Positions 27,650 through 36,273 of a stretch of DNA of 64,000 bases are shown here, in pieces; the stretch's first letter is position 1, and each line of letters starts with the position of its first letter. The notes below the pieces were generated by a model. It did not search any database. It was given only the letters and a program-made list of their open reading frames with translations, and was not told where the DNA came from. Both the position numbers and the translations under genes were made by a program. This stretch comes from Myxococcales bacterium (GTDB taxonomy: Bacteria > Myxococcota > UBA796 > SXON01): contig SHYX01000018.1 of the NCBI GenBank assembly GCA_009692585.1, positions 22,873-86,872 of the forward strand, given 5' to 3'.

Positions 27650-27678
27650 GGGGGAAAGGCCGCAGCGGCCTCTCCCCC
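27650..27678 (-). other. Long hairpin before kinase gene, no U run
   Basis: On the minus strand two 13-nt arms, GGGGGAGAGGCCG and CGGCCTTTCCCCC, pair fully with one G-U around a CTG loop. The hairpin uses the last bases of the structured repeat and ends 32 bases before the kinase start. It resembles a terminator stem, but no T tract follows. The second copy of the repeat does not have this exact extension. Confidence 0.55.
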
Positions 27679-27786
27679 TACCGCGCCAGCAACTCGGGTA
27701 TCCGATCGCCGGCCTCCAACCGGCCGTTTCCTGCCTACGGCCCCCGGCGCGCGGGTAGCGCGCCGGGGGTGGCGCTCTCCCCCTCT
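27669..27786 (-). repeat. Structured repeat element, copy 1
   Basis: Read on the minus strand, it has GAGAGCGCCA at its 5' end and TGGCGCGGTAGGGGGAGAGG at its 3' end. GCGCCA (27770-27775) can pair with TGGCGC (27683-27688), closing a multi-branch structure. Inside are a perfect 12-bp hairpin with a five-base loop (27741-27769), a weaker GGCCGT/ACGGCC hairpin, and the conserved hairpin TCGG-ATAC-CCGA (27694-27705). Its last 51 bases match copy 2 (62747-62797) at 46 positions in a hand alignment. It lies 18 bases after the PssE-like stop and 51 before the kinase start, both on the same strand. Confidence 0.75.
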
Positions 27787-27804
27787 CGAACTGTCAGCGG
27801 GTCA

Positions 27805-28317
27805 TCAGCCCCGCGCAGAGCTCGTCGTCAGGAGCCCCGCGCAGAGCTCGTCCAGGCGCTGGGCGAAGGCGCGCGCGCGCTCCGGGCCGCCCACGTTCGT
27901 CCGCAGATGCCGGACACGATCGGCATGGTCACGCAGCGCTCCTCCGAGCTCGGCGATGTCCAGGACCACGAGCACGCGGTCCGCGATGCGTTGGGCGAAG
28001 CGGACCTGGTGGTCGTCGACGTGTTCGCCGAAGCGCGCCTGCCGTGGCACGACCACCGGCACCTTTCCGAGCGCCAGGGCCTGCATGATCGAGGCGGGGC
28101 CGCCGTGGGTCACCACCACCCGCGCCTCCTGCATCCGCCGCTGAACCAGCTCGAAGGGCATCATCGCCTGGGCGGTGCAGGATGGCGTGGCGACGGTGCT
28201 GTACCCCGACTGCAGGTGCACCGGGTCTTTCAGTTCGCCGGCGGACACCAGCCGTTCCAACTCGGCGCAGAGGCGGTCGAAGGGGTCCTCGTGCGTGCCG
28301 ACGGTCGCGAAGATCAC
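27805..28317 (-). CDS. PssE/Alg13-like glycosyltransferase catalytic subunit
   Basis: 170 residues, the C-terminal nucleotide-sugar-binding half of a GT28/GT-B enzyme as a separate protein. VIFATVGTHEDPFDRL opens the first Rossmann strand; VVTHGGPASIMQALALGKVPVVVPR is the UDP-GlcNAc/hexose-binding signature. Alone it cannot reach the membrane; the partner gene just upstream supplies the anchor (PssD/PssE, Alg14/Alg13 arrangement). Start GTG 28317 overlaps the partner's stop (GTGA). Likely adds a sugar to a lipid-linked exopolysaccharide precursor. Confidence 0.85.
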   Translation of the reverse strand: MIFATVGTHEDPFDRLCAELERLVSAGELKDPVHLQSGYSTVATPSCTAQAMMPFELVQRRMQEARVVVTHGGPASIMQALALGKVPVVVPRQARFGEHVDDHQVRFAQRIADRVLVVLDIAELGGALRDHADRVRHLRTNVGGPERARAFAQRLDELCAGLLTTSSARG

Positions 28318-28775
28318 AGGACCGAGCCCAGGTTGATGCCCTCCGGGTAGAAGGCCTTCTGTTCCTCCCATTGGACGACCATCTTGTCGAGCACGGGGCG
28401 GACCAGCCGCCCGGTGAGCGTCGGCGAGTCGATGCGGTCGTACACCTCGATGTACACGGTGCGACAGCCGAAGAACAGCTTGCCAATCCAGAAGAAGGGG
28501 ACGGCGAGCCCGGCGCCGTTGCTCACCAGGATGTCGGGTCGCTCGATCCAGAGCAGGCGCACGGCGAGCACGGCATTGCGGAGCGCGTTCCGCACGCTGC
28601 GATTGGTGGGGTGGTGACCCCAGTACGTTCGTTCCCCGGCTAGGAGCGAGCGCGAGTCGGGCTTGTCGAAGGTCACCCAGAACCGGTCGTGTTGGCGCCA
28701 CCAGGCGCCGAGGCAGTGCAGCTGCGCCAGGTGCCCGCCCGAGGAGCAGACGATGCCGATGCGATAGTGGGCCAC
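28314..28775 (-). CDS. PssD/Alg14-like glycosyltransferase membrane subunit
   Basis: 153 residues with the Alg14 pattern: IGIVCSSGGHLAQLHCLG at the N terminus, a hydrophobic stretch around VRLLWIERPDILVSNGAGLAVPFFWIG, and YIEVYDRIDSPTLTGRLV. In PssD/PssE and Alg14/Alg13 pairs this subunit binds the membrane and lipid acceptor and recruits the catalytic half. First gene of a two-gene unit, four-base overlap with the PssE-like gene. A flippase gene lies 3 kb away on the other strand, in keeping with exopolysaccharide synthesis nearby. Confidence 0.85.
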   Translation of the reverse strand: MAHYRIGIVCSSGGHLAQLHCLGAWWRQHDRFWVTFDKPDSRSLLAGERTYWGHHPTNRSVRNALRNAVLAVRLLWIERPDILVSNGAGLAVPFFWIGKLFFGCRTVYIEVYDRIDSPTLTGRLVRPVLDKMVVQWEEQKAFYPEGINLGSVL

Positions 28776-28811
28776 CCTGCGAAGCTATCCGGCTCCAACG
28801 CGCCCAGTCGT

Positions 28812-28817
28812 GTACAA
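28812..28817 (+). promoter_or_regulatory. Candidate -10 box, TACAAT
   Basis: TACAAT lies seven bases before the ATG at 28825 in an otherwise GC-rich gap. If used as a -10 element, transcription would start at or next to the ATG and the mRNA would be leaderless. No convincing -35 hexamer is present. Confidence 0.35.
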
Positions 28818-28824
28818 TCTGCGG

Positions 28825-31248
28825 ATGACCCACTTCATGCTCCCGTTCGTGGTCCTCCTCTGGGCCTGTGAACAGACCGACGCCCCCGGCAAGGTCATCG
28901 ACGTCGACGGCGACGGTCTTTCGGGGGCGGAGGACTGCGACGACACCGACGCGTCGGTGGGCGGGGCGACGGCGTGGACCGTCGACCTTGATGGCGACGG
29001 CTACGGAGGTACAGTTCCCGTCGAGGCCTGCGCGCGGCCGGACGACACGGTCGAGGTCGCTGGGGACTGCGACGACGCCAACGCGGCGGTGAATCCGTCC
29101 CAGCTCGAGGTGTGCGACGGGATCGACAACGACTGCGGTGGCGGCGTCGATGACGGAGTGGGGGAGCCCTGGTACGTCGACTCCGACGGGGACGGATTCG
29201 GCGTTCCCGGTGCGCTGGTGGCCTGCGAGCAGCCCGTGGGGATGGTCGGGAACCACCGCGACTGCGACGACAGCACCGACCGGATCTACCCGGACGCGGC
29301 AGAGCTCTGCAACGACGTCGACGACGACTGCGACGGCATCATCGACGACGGCACCGCCGACGACGTGGAGTGGCACGCCGACCTCGATGGCGACGGCTAC
29401 GGCGACGGCGGGGACGTCATCATCTCCTGCCACCAGCCCGAGGGCCGCATCGAAGACGCCACGGACTGTGACGACAGCAACGGCCTGGTCAATCCCGGCG
29501 CCGCCGAGCGGTGCAATGCCATCGACGACGATTGCGACGGGGAGATCGACGAGGCCGACGCGATCGATCCGTCGGTCTGGTACGCCGACGTCGACGCGGA
29601 CGGGTACGGCGACGGCGCCGCGTCGATGCTCGCCTGCGAACAGCCGACCGGGTACGCCGCGCTCGATGGCGACTGCGACGACGCCGACGTGCGCTACAAC
29701 CCTGCCGCCAGCGAACTCGACTGCGCCGATCCGAACGACTACAATTGTGACGGAAGCACCGGGTACGCCGACGTGGACGCCGACGGCTGGGCGGCGTGCG
29801 CCGAGTGCGACGACACCAGCGCCGCCAACTTCCCGGGCGCGACGGAGGTGTGCGACGGCGCCGACAACGACTGCGACGGCACCGTCGACGAGGCCGACGC
29901 CGTCGATGCGATCACCTGGTACGCCGACGCGGACGCCGACCGCTTCGGAGATGCGGCCACGGTGTCGGTGGGGTGCAGCTCCCCGCTTGGCTACGTCGCC
30001 GACAGCACCGATTGCGACGACACCGACAGCGCCGTGAACCCGGGGGCGGTGGAGGTCTGCAACACCCTCGACGACGACTGCGACGGCGCTGTCGACGAGG
30101 ACTCCGCGGCCGACGCGTCGGACTGGTACGCCGACGCCGACGCCGATGGCTACGGTGACCCGTTGGTCACGGTGCACGCCTGCGACGCGCCCACCGACTA
30201 CGTCGCCGATGCCACGGACTGCGACGACGGCAGGCGCCTGACCCATCCCGGCGCCACCGAGTACTGCAACACCGAGGACGACGACTGCAACGGCGTCGTC
30301 GACGACGCGGCCGTCGATGCCCGCACCTACTGGGAAGACGCCGACGCCGACACTTACGGAAACGCCGCGGTCTCGGTCGACAGCTGCTCCACGCCGCTCG
30401 GCTACGTCCGCGACGACGACGACTGCGACGACGCCGACGCCGCGGTGAACCCCGCCGCCACCGAGGTCTGCAACACCATCGACGACGACTGCGATGGCTC
30501 GGTCGACGAAGGAATCTCGGTCGTCACCTGGTACGACGACGACGACGGGGACGGCTATGGTGGTGCCTCGGACAGCGGCTGCACCGCCCCCGTCGGCAGC
30601 GTCGACAACGGCTACGACTGCGACGACACCGATGCCGCCGTGTACCCCGGCAGCGACGCGGCCTGCCCGTGGTCGAGCTGCCTTGACCTGCTCGTCGATG
30701 GCATCGCCAGCACCACCGACGAGTACTGGATCGACTTCGCCGGCACGGCCACCTTCACCAGCTGCGACATGGACTACGATGGCGGCGGGTGGACGCTCAT
30801 CTTCGAGGATGACATGAGCTCGGCAGACCCCGGTTGGAGCACCACCTCGACCTACGGGTGCGGCGCCTGGGGCACGATCCTCGGCGGGTACGGGATCATC
30901 TCCGGCGGCAGCATGGACAATGACCTGTCCACCTACGCCATCACCCACACCGAGGCGTGGGTGGAGTTGTACTACATCGCCCTGGACAGTTGGGATGGCG
31001 AAACGGCCTACGTGCGGGTGGATGGCAGCACGGTGTGGAGCACCGCGGTCAACAATCACAGCACCGGCTACAGCGAGGTGTGCGGGTGGAACCGGGGGTA
31101 CTACGGGTCCTACGACAGCCGCCACGACGTCGACGAGACGGTCGCGCACAGCGCCGGTGCGCTGAACCTCCTGGCCGGGAGCACCCTCGATTCAGGCCCG
31201 ACCGACGAGTCCTTCGGCATCGACGACGTGGTCGTCTGGATCCGCTGA
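28825..31248 (+). CDS. Metal-binding-motif lipoprotein with fibrinogen-like C-terminal domain
   Basis: 807 residues from ATG 28825. The signal ends in LLWAC, so it is a lipoprotein. Residues ~25-620 are about a dozen acidic units with DxDxDGYGD, DCDD, NPGAxEVCN and DDDCDGxVDE. The last ~190 residues differ: SSCLDLLVDGI, EYWIDFAGTATFTSCDMDYDGGGWTLIFED. The order Cys, Tyr-W-I-D, CDM, GGGWT is the N-terminal signature of fibrinogen-related domains, which bind sugars or acetyl groups. A Ca-stiffened stalk carrying a glycan-binding head on the cell surface is a reasonable inference. GTG 28810 is an alternative start. Confidence 0.8.
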   Translation: MTHFMLPFVVLLWACEQTDAPGKVIDVDGDGLSGAEDCDDTDASVGGATAWTVDLDGDGYGGTVPVEACARPDDTVEVAGDCDDANAAVNPSQLEVCDGIDNDCGGGVDDGVGEPWYVDSDGDGFGVPGALVACEQPVGMVGNHRDCDDSTDRIYPDAAELCNDVDDDCDGIIDDGTADDVEWHADLDGDGYGDGGDVIISCHQPEGRIEDATDCDDSNGLVNPGAAERCNAIDDDCDGEIDEADAIDPSVWYADVDADGYGDGAASMLACEQPTGYAALDGDCDDADVRYNPAASELDCADPNDYNCDGSTGYADVDADGWAACAECDDTSAANFPGATEVCDGADNDCDGTVDEADAVDAITWYADADADRFGDAATVSVGCSSPLGYVADSTDCDDTDSAVNPGAVEVCNTLDDDCDGAVDEDSAADASDWYADADADGYGDPLVTVHACDAPTDYVADATDCDDGRRLTHPGATEYCNTEDDDCNGVVDDAAVDARTYWEDADADTYGNAAVSVDSCSTPLGYVRDDDDCDDADAAVNPAATEVCNTIDDDCDGSVDEGISVVTWYDDDDGDGYGGASDSGCTAPVGSVDNGYDCDDTDAAVYPGSDAACPWSSCLDLLVDGIASTTDEYWIDFAGTATFTSCDMDYDGGGWTLIFEDDMSSADPGWSTTSTYGCGAWGTILGGYGIISGGSMDNDLSTYAITHTEAWVELYYIALDSWDGETAYVRVDGSTVWSTAVNNHSTGYSEVCGWNRGYYGSYDSRHDVDETVAHSAGALNLLAGSTLDSGPTDESFGIDDVVVWIR

Positions 31249-31304
31249 CGCCACGTTCCGAGCGCTTCGATGCGCGGGTCTGGCGATGGCCGACACCCAA
31301 GGGA

Positions 31305-31538
31305 ATGCTGATGGTGACGGTGCCCGCCGAGGTCCGTCCCCCCCCGCTTGCAGCGTTCGGCCGCACGCCGGTGGTCGCGACGGTGCGGGGCAAGACCTGG
31401 CGCACCAGCATCTTCGGCAGCAAGACCCACGGGGCGATCCTGCTGATGCCGAAAAAAGTGCTGGGCGGTGGGGGTGAGGGGCAGGTGGTGGAGGTGGTGT
31501 TCGTCGTGGATGTGGCGAGGGTCTTGGAGATGGGGTGA
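31305..31538 (+). CDS. DUF1905 protein with unclear start
   Basis: The visible product matches DUF1905: VTVPAEVRPPPLAAFGRTPVV, TVRGKTWRTSIFG, GAILLMPKKVLGGG and a final VVEVVFVVD strand. The first ATG (31305) gives 77 residues, yet family likeness continues upstream as FDARVWRW in the same frame back to about 31257. No ATG, GTG or TTG exists there; the only candidate is CTG at 31245, overlapping the previous stop. DUF1905 is a small beta-barrel of unknown function. Coupled translation from CTG, or a truncated gene, are the options. Confidence 0.6.
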   Translation: MLMVTVPAEVRPPPLAAFGRTPVVATVRGKTWRTSIFGSKTHGAILLMPKKVLGGGGEGQVVEVVFVVDVARVLEMG

Positions 31539-31585
31539 CCGGCTCCATGAGCCAACAGACTGCCGGGCGGAGGGCCGCCCCGTTG

Positions 31586-31591
31586 CATGAT
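31586..31591 (+). promoter_or_regulatory. Candidate -10 box, CATGAT, before flippase gene
   Basis: CATGAT is followed by exactly eleven bases and GTG. The same arrangement, with similar flanks (CCGT before, CGCC after), precedes zapA at 62839. It would give a leader of only a few bases. No TTGACA-like partner is visible. Confidence 0.35.
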
Positions 31592-31602
31592 ACGGAGCGC
31601 CC

Positions 31603-33096
31603 GTGTCGGCTCCGGACGCTGCGGCCCCCTCCCTTCTCCGCGGCGCCGGCCTCATGCTCCCCGCGACGCTCGTCGGGTCGGTGTTGTTGCTGGGCGTCGA
31701 CGCCTGGGCCAACGCGCACCTGAGCCTGGCCGATTACGGGCTCTACGGCGCGATTCGACGCTTCGTCCAGATCGCGGGCTTCGTCGTCCTGCTGGGCATG
31801 GAGAACGCGGTGATCCGGGCGGTGGCGCGGGCGCCGGACGCCGACGCCGCGCGGGCATCGGTGCGGACCGCGGTCGGCGCCACGGCGACGGTCGGGTCGC
31901 TCCTCGCGGCCGGGCTGTACGCGACGGCGCCATGGATCGCGGCCAGGATCGACCCGGCGGAGGGCACGGTGACGGCGCTGCGCATCGCGGCCGTGGCGTT
32001 GCCGCTGTGGGGTGTGCGCACCGTGGCGGTCGCGGCCTGCCAGGGCTGGGGCTCGCTCCTGCCGCGCGCGCTGGTCACCTTCATCGTCTGGCCGCTCTTG
32101 CAGCTCGCCGGGCTGTGGTTGTTCGTCGGGTCTTGGGGTCTGGCGGGTGCGGGGGCGGTGGCGGCCTTCACCCTCGCGGTAGCCCTTGGCGCGGGGCAGG
32201 GGCTGTGGCACCTCCACCGCATGCGGCCGGCGCTGCTGGCCCCCCTCCGTGACCCCGGCGAGGGCGCGCTCGGAGCGATGTTGGCGGTGTCCTGGCCCTT
32301 GTGGCTCCACGGCGTCAGCATGGCGCTGTACACTTGGTGGGACCAGGTACTCCTGGCCGACCTGCTCGGTCCGCGGGAGGCGGGGCTCTACGGTCCCGTC
32401 GCCCAGTTGGCGCCGCTGTTCGGGCTGGGGCTCGGCGCGCTCAACAGCGCGTTCGCCCCGATCATCGCGCGCCGCCACGCCGAGGGCGACGCCGCCGGGC
32501 TCGCGGCGCACTATCGGCTGGTCACCCGCTGGGCGGTGCTCATCGCGGTGCCGGCGGTGGCGCTGGCGGTCGCGGTGCCGATGAGCGTCCTGGCGCCCTG
32601 GACCCGCGCGTCGGCCGAGACCGCCCTCGCGTTGCAGATCACCGCCGTGGCGCAGCTCCTGTGCACCGCCGTCGGGAGTGTGAACTACCTGCTGATCATG
32701 TCGGGGCGGCCCCGTGATCCGCTCTACAACGCGATCCCAGCGGTGGTGGTGTCGCTGGGGGCGTCGTTGGTGCTCATCCCGCGGTTCGGGGTGGCCGGTG
32801 CGGCACTCGCCAACGGGCTCGCGATGGGCGTGGCAAATGTGGGCGGGCTCGTCCAGGTCCACCGACACCTGGGGATGCACCCCTTTCACCTCGGCATGGC
32901 CAAGCCGATCGTGGCTGGCGTCGTCGTCATCGCGGTGGCACTGGCCGCCAGGGCGACGTTCGGCGACGGTTGGACGACGCTGGCGGTCGGCGCGGGGGTG
33001 GGCGGCGGGCTCTTCCTGGCCACGGTGGGCGCTTTGGGGTTGGACGAGGGCGACCGTGCGGTGTTGGCGGTCTTCCGGACGAGGGTGGGGCGCTGA
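31603..33096 (+). CDS. Polysaccharide flippase (Wzx/MATE-like)
   Basis: 497 residues with 12-14 membrane helices and the polysaccharide transport protein pattern: GAGLMLPATLVGSVLLL, LADYGLYGAIRR, WDQVLLADLLGPREAGLYG at the start of the second half, and LALQITAVAQLL. Wzx-type flippases move lipid-linked oligosaccharides across the inner membrane. The stop overlaps the ATG of a glycosidase gene (TGATG), so the exporter and an extracellular glycan-cleaving enzyme are made together. GTG 31603 follows a CATGAT box by 11 bases. Confidence 0.85.
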   Translation: MSAPDAAAPSLLRGAGLMLPATLVGSVLLLGVDAWANAHLSLADYGLYGAIRRFVQIAGFVVLLGMENAVIRAVARAPDADAARASVRTAVGATATVGSLLAAGLYATAPWIAARIDPAEGTVTALRIAAVALPLWGVRTVAVAACQGWGSLLPRALVTFIVWPLLQLAGLWLFVGSWGLAGAGAVAAFTLAVALGAGQGLWHLHRMRPALLAPLRDPGEGALGAMLAVSWPLWLHGVSMALYTWWDQVLLADLLGPREAGLYGPVAQLAPLFGLGLGALNSAFAPIIARRHAEGDAAGLAAHYRLVTRWAVLIAVPAVALAVAVPMSVLAPWTRASAETALALQITAVAQLLCTAVGSVNYLLIMSGRPRDPLYNAIPAVVVSLGASLVLIPRFGVAGAALANGLAMGVANVGGLVQVHRHLGMHPFHLGMAKPIVAGVVVIAVALAARATFGDGWTTLAVGAGVGGGLFLATVGALGLDEGDRAVLAVFRTRVGR

Positions 33097-35666
33097 TGTG
33101 GCTCTTGGCCGGGTGCCTGGGCGCCGCCTCGCCGGTCATGGCGCCGACGCCGGTCCAGCCGGTCTCGGCCCCACGGGCTGTGCCCCTTGCCCTCGATCAC
33201 GACCTGTTCACCGCGTCCGCGGGGATTGGCGATCATTTCAGGGTCACGACGTGGGCGGACGGCACGGCGTGGCCGACCCCGCTGCACCTGCGGGACGCCC
33301 CCGACGCGCTGGCGGTGACCCGGGAGACGACCATCGCGGTCGGGCAGAATGGGCGCACGCTCTACGTCGTGACCGCGGGGTATGGGGGGCTCGACAGCAA
33401 GGGCGTCGCGGCCGAGCTCGATGTGGTCTACGCCTCGGGTCGCACCGACCGCACCCGCCTCCTGGTCGGGGAGCACGCCTGGCCGGCCTGGGCCGGGGCG
33501 ACCGGTCGCGCCACCGATGCGTTGGTGGTGGGCCGAAACGCCGGCGGGGACGTGCTCACCGCCGCGGTGCGGGCCATTCCCATCGAGCCGGGCGCCCCGG
33601 TGGAGCGGCTCGTGCTGCGCCCGCGCGGCGGTCTCGCGCTCTACCTCCTCGCCGTCGCGATCGACGCCGGGTCGCCGTCGGCGGGGCACGCGGCCGCCGA
33701 TGAAGGCCCACCCGAGGGCTACCCCTTCGCGGTGCCGCTCGCCCGGTCCCCCGCGCTCCCGGGTCCTCCCGCCGCGCTCCGGGGGCCCGTCCGGGTCGAG
33801 GACGAGGCCTTGGTGGTCGCGAACGGCTCCCCGGCGCGGTTCTGGGGGGTGAACCTGGTGGGGAAGGGTGCGCTCCCCGCGCCGGAACGCGCGGAAGCCG
33901 TGGCGGACGGGCTCGCGGCTCGTGGCTTCGACCTCGTCCGGCTCCACCACATCGACACCGAGGCGACGCTGCTCAACCCACGGCGCCTGGAGCCGGGCCA
34001 GCCGTTGGCGAGCCCCGCCGCCCTGGATCGGCTCGACCGCCTGCACGCGGCGCTCCGTGCGCGCGGGGTGTACCAATACGTGGAGATGTGGACGCAGCGG
34101 GCGTTTCGGGAGGGGGAGGGGGTGCCGGGTCCCGAAGGTGTGCCGGTCGGAAACAAATACGTCGGGCACATCTGGCCGGCGTGGCGGGAGGCCCAGAAGG
34201 CCTGGTTTCGCGCGGTCTGGGCTCGCACCAACCCCTACACCGGCTTGCGCTACGCCGATGATCCCGCCGTGGCGCTGGTCGAGCTGAGCAACGAGAACAG
34301 TCTCTTGACCGGCTGGTCCTCGGGCGCGCTGGAAAAGTTGCCCGCGCTCCACCGCCGCCGCTTCGACGAGCTGTGGAACGGATTCCTGAGCCGACGCTAT
34401 GGCTCCGACAGCAAGCTGGCATCGGCCTGGCAGGGCTCCGGTCGCCCCGGCCTCCAAGAGGGCGAGACCCTGGTCATCGGCACGGTCGCGCGCGAACCGG
34501 CGACTCGCGCCCGCACCGAGCTCTACCCCATCGTCCGTTCGGCCGACCTCGTGGCCTTCTACGCCGAGCTGGAGGCCGCCTACTACGCCGAGATGCGGGC
34601 CTTCGTCCGCGACGAGCTGGGCTTCACCGCGCCTCTGGTCTGTGGGACCTCCCTCGGTGTGCCCCTCGCCGACCGCCAGCTCGCCGCCTGCGATGTCATC
34701 GATCTCCACGCCTACTGGGACCCGATCAGCGAGAGCACCGCTTTCTACGACCGCTCCCTGCTCGGCGCGCCGGACCGCTGGTTCGAGCGGCTGGCGGGCT
34801 GTCAGGCAGGGAAACCGTGCACCCTCTCGGAGATCCAGCACTCCTGGCCCAATCGGTACAGCCAGGAGGCGCCGCTTTTGTGGGCGACGATCGCCGCGCG
34901 CCAGGGCATCGACGCGGTGCTGTGGTTCGCCTGGAGCCACGGTGAGATTCGCGATGCCGCCGACGGCCCCGATGGTGCCCTGGACCTCGAGGGTCGATTC
35001 GGCGCCGACGTGCAGCTGGAGCCCGCGGGCGAGTTGTACCGCCGGCTCCCCGAGGCCGCCGAGACCTACACCCGGTGGTGGAGCGACGATGGCCTTCGGC
35101 GCGAGCTTGCCGAGCCCTCGGCGCTGTGGTTGCCCGAGACCGTGGGGGTGCGGAGCTGGCTGGATCGTCGGATTCGGGTGGCGTTCGGCGGGGAGGGGCC
35201 GCCGCCGGCGGTGGTGGCATCGACCGCGGCGTCCGCCGCCCGCGTTTCATGGTCGCCGGGACGTCTGGTCGTGGACGGCGAGGGCGTGGCGGCGGTGGTG
35301 GGCAGCGCCCGGCCGACGGCCGAGGCGCCCAACCCGGCGGCGCTGGCATTGGAGAGCGATCGTTTCGTCGCCGCCTCGCTCGTGAGCCGCCACGGAACCT
35401 GGCTGCTCACGACGGTCGGGCGGACCGATCGGGTCGGCAGCCGCTGGAGCCGGGGCGTGCCGGGGATGGCGCTTTTGGGCGGCGGTCCGGCGCTCCTGGA
35501 GCGACTGACGGGTCACGCCCGGGTGACGGTGCCGGTGACAAGCGCGCCGGAGCGCCTCGGTGCCGACGCTCGGGCGTCGGGCGCGGCGGCCGCGCGCCGT
35601 GCCGACGGAAGCTGGGTCGTGGACTTGGATGCGGACTCGCCCTGGGCGCGATGGCGCGCACCGTGA
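33096..35666 (+). CDS. TIM-barrel glycoside hydrolase, GH5/clan A-like
   Basis: 856 residues. A short signal (LLAGC, possible lipobox at residue 7) leads into a beta-sandwich of about 200 residues. The catalytic barrel begins with RFWGVNLVGKG (~250) and LVRLHHID. The candidate acid/base Glu400 lies in ELSNENSL and the candidate nucleophile Glu579 in SEIQHSWPN, the clan A arrangement. A C-terminal beta domain closes the protein. Substrate is unknown; coupling to the flippase suggests it trims or releases the exported polysaccharide. Start ATG 33096 overlaps the flippase stop by one base. Confidence 0.8.
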   Translation: MWLLAGCLGAASPVMAPTPVQPVSAPRAVPLALDHDLFTASAGIGDHFRVTTWADGTAWPTPLHLRDAPDALAVTRETTIAVGQNGRTLYVVTAGYGGLDSKGVAAELDVVYASGRTDRTRLLVGEHAWPAWAGATGRATDALVVGRNAGGDVLTAAVRAIPIEPGAPVERLVLRPRGGLALYLLAVAIDAGSPSAGHAAADEGPPEGYPFAVPLARSPALPGPPAALRGPVRVEDEALVVANGSPARFWGVNLVGKGALPAPERAEAVADGLAARGFDLVRLHHIDTEATLLNPRRLEPGQPLASPAALDRLDRLHAALRARGVYQYVEMWTQRAFREGEGVPGPEGVPVGNKYVGHIWPAWREAQKAWFRAVWARTNPYTGLRYADDPAVALVELSNENSLLTGWSSGALEKLPALHRRRFDELWNGFLSRRYGSDSKLASAWQGSGRPGLQEGETLVIGTVAREPATRARTELYPIVRSADLVAFYAELEAAYYAEMRAFVRDELGFTAPLVCGTSLGVPLADRQLAACDVIDLHAYWDPISESTAFYDRSLLGAPDRWFERLAGCQAGKPCTLSEIQHSWPNRYSQEAPLLWATIAARQGIDAVLWFAWSHGEIRDAADGPDGALDLEGRFGADVQLEPAGELYRRLPEAAETYTRWWSDDGLRRELAEPSALWLPETVGVRSWLDRRIRVAFGGEGPPPAVVASTAASAARVSWSPGRLVVDGEGVAAVVGSARPTAEAPNPAALALESDRFVAASLVSRHGTWLLTTVGRTDRVGSRWSRGVPGMALLGGGPALLERLTGHARVTVPVTSAPERLGADARASGAAAARRADGSWVVDLDADSPWARWRAP

Positions 35667-35697
35667 CGCCAAGGCCGGACCGAGCTACCGCGCTCCG

Positions 35698-36273
35698 ATG
35701 CTGATGTCGTTCCTCCTGGCCTGCGCCAGTCCCTTCCTTCCCGGAGGCGTCGTGTCCCCCTCACTCGCCTCCACCCCCCGTCCAGACTGGTACAAGGACG
35801 TCGCGCTCCTCGCCTTGGACGAGACACCTCTTCCGCACCCCACCGTGGCCGGCAAGGTGGTGCTCGTGGTCAACGTCGCCAGCAAGTGTGGGTTCACGAC
35901 CCAGTACGAGGGCCTCGAGACGTTGTACGAGAAGTACAAGGATCGCGGACTGGTGATCCTCGGGGCGCCCTGCAACCAGTTCGGCGGGCAGGAGCCGGGT
36001 AAACCTGAGGAGATCGCGAGTTTCTGCCGATTGACGTACGGGGTGAGCTTCCCGATGCTCGCCAAGCAGGACGTCAACGGGCCGGGCCGCTCGGCGCTGT
36101 TCAGCTGGCTCATCGCCAGCCCCGCCGGCGCCAACTCGTCGGTGAAGTGGAACTTCGAGAAGTTCCTGATCGGTCGCGATGGCAACGTGATCGGTCGTTG
36201 GCGATCGGTCACCACCCCGGAGAGCGCGGAGCTCGTAGGCGCCATCGAAGCGGCGCTGGGCGTCGCCGGCTGA
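35698..36273 (+). CDS. Glutathione peroxidase-family lipoprotein
   Basis: 191 residues. The signal carries LLAC (Cys9), so the enzyme is probably a periplasmic lipoprotein, unusual for the family. The core has NVASKCGFT with catalytic Cys64, CNQFGGQEPG with Gln, and KWNFEKFLI with Trp and Asn, the full peroxidase tetrad with Cys in place of Sec. These thioredoxin-dependent peroxidases reduce lipid and other hydroperoxides. Start ATG 35698, with ATG 35704 as alternative. It follows the glycosidase by 31 bp and is convergent with the OmpA-like gene. Confidence 0.88.
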   Translation: MLMSFLLACASPFLPGGVVSPSLASTPRPDWYKDVALLALDETPLPHPTVAGKVVLVVNVASKCGFTTQYEGLETLYEKYKDRGLVILGAPCNQFGGQEPGKPEEIASFCRLTYGVSFPMLAKQDVNGPGRSALFSWLIASPAGANSSVKWNFEKFLIGRDGNVIGRWRSVTTPESAELVGAIEAALGVAG

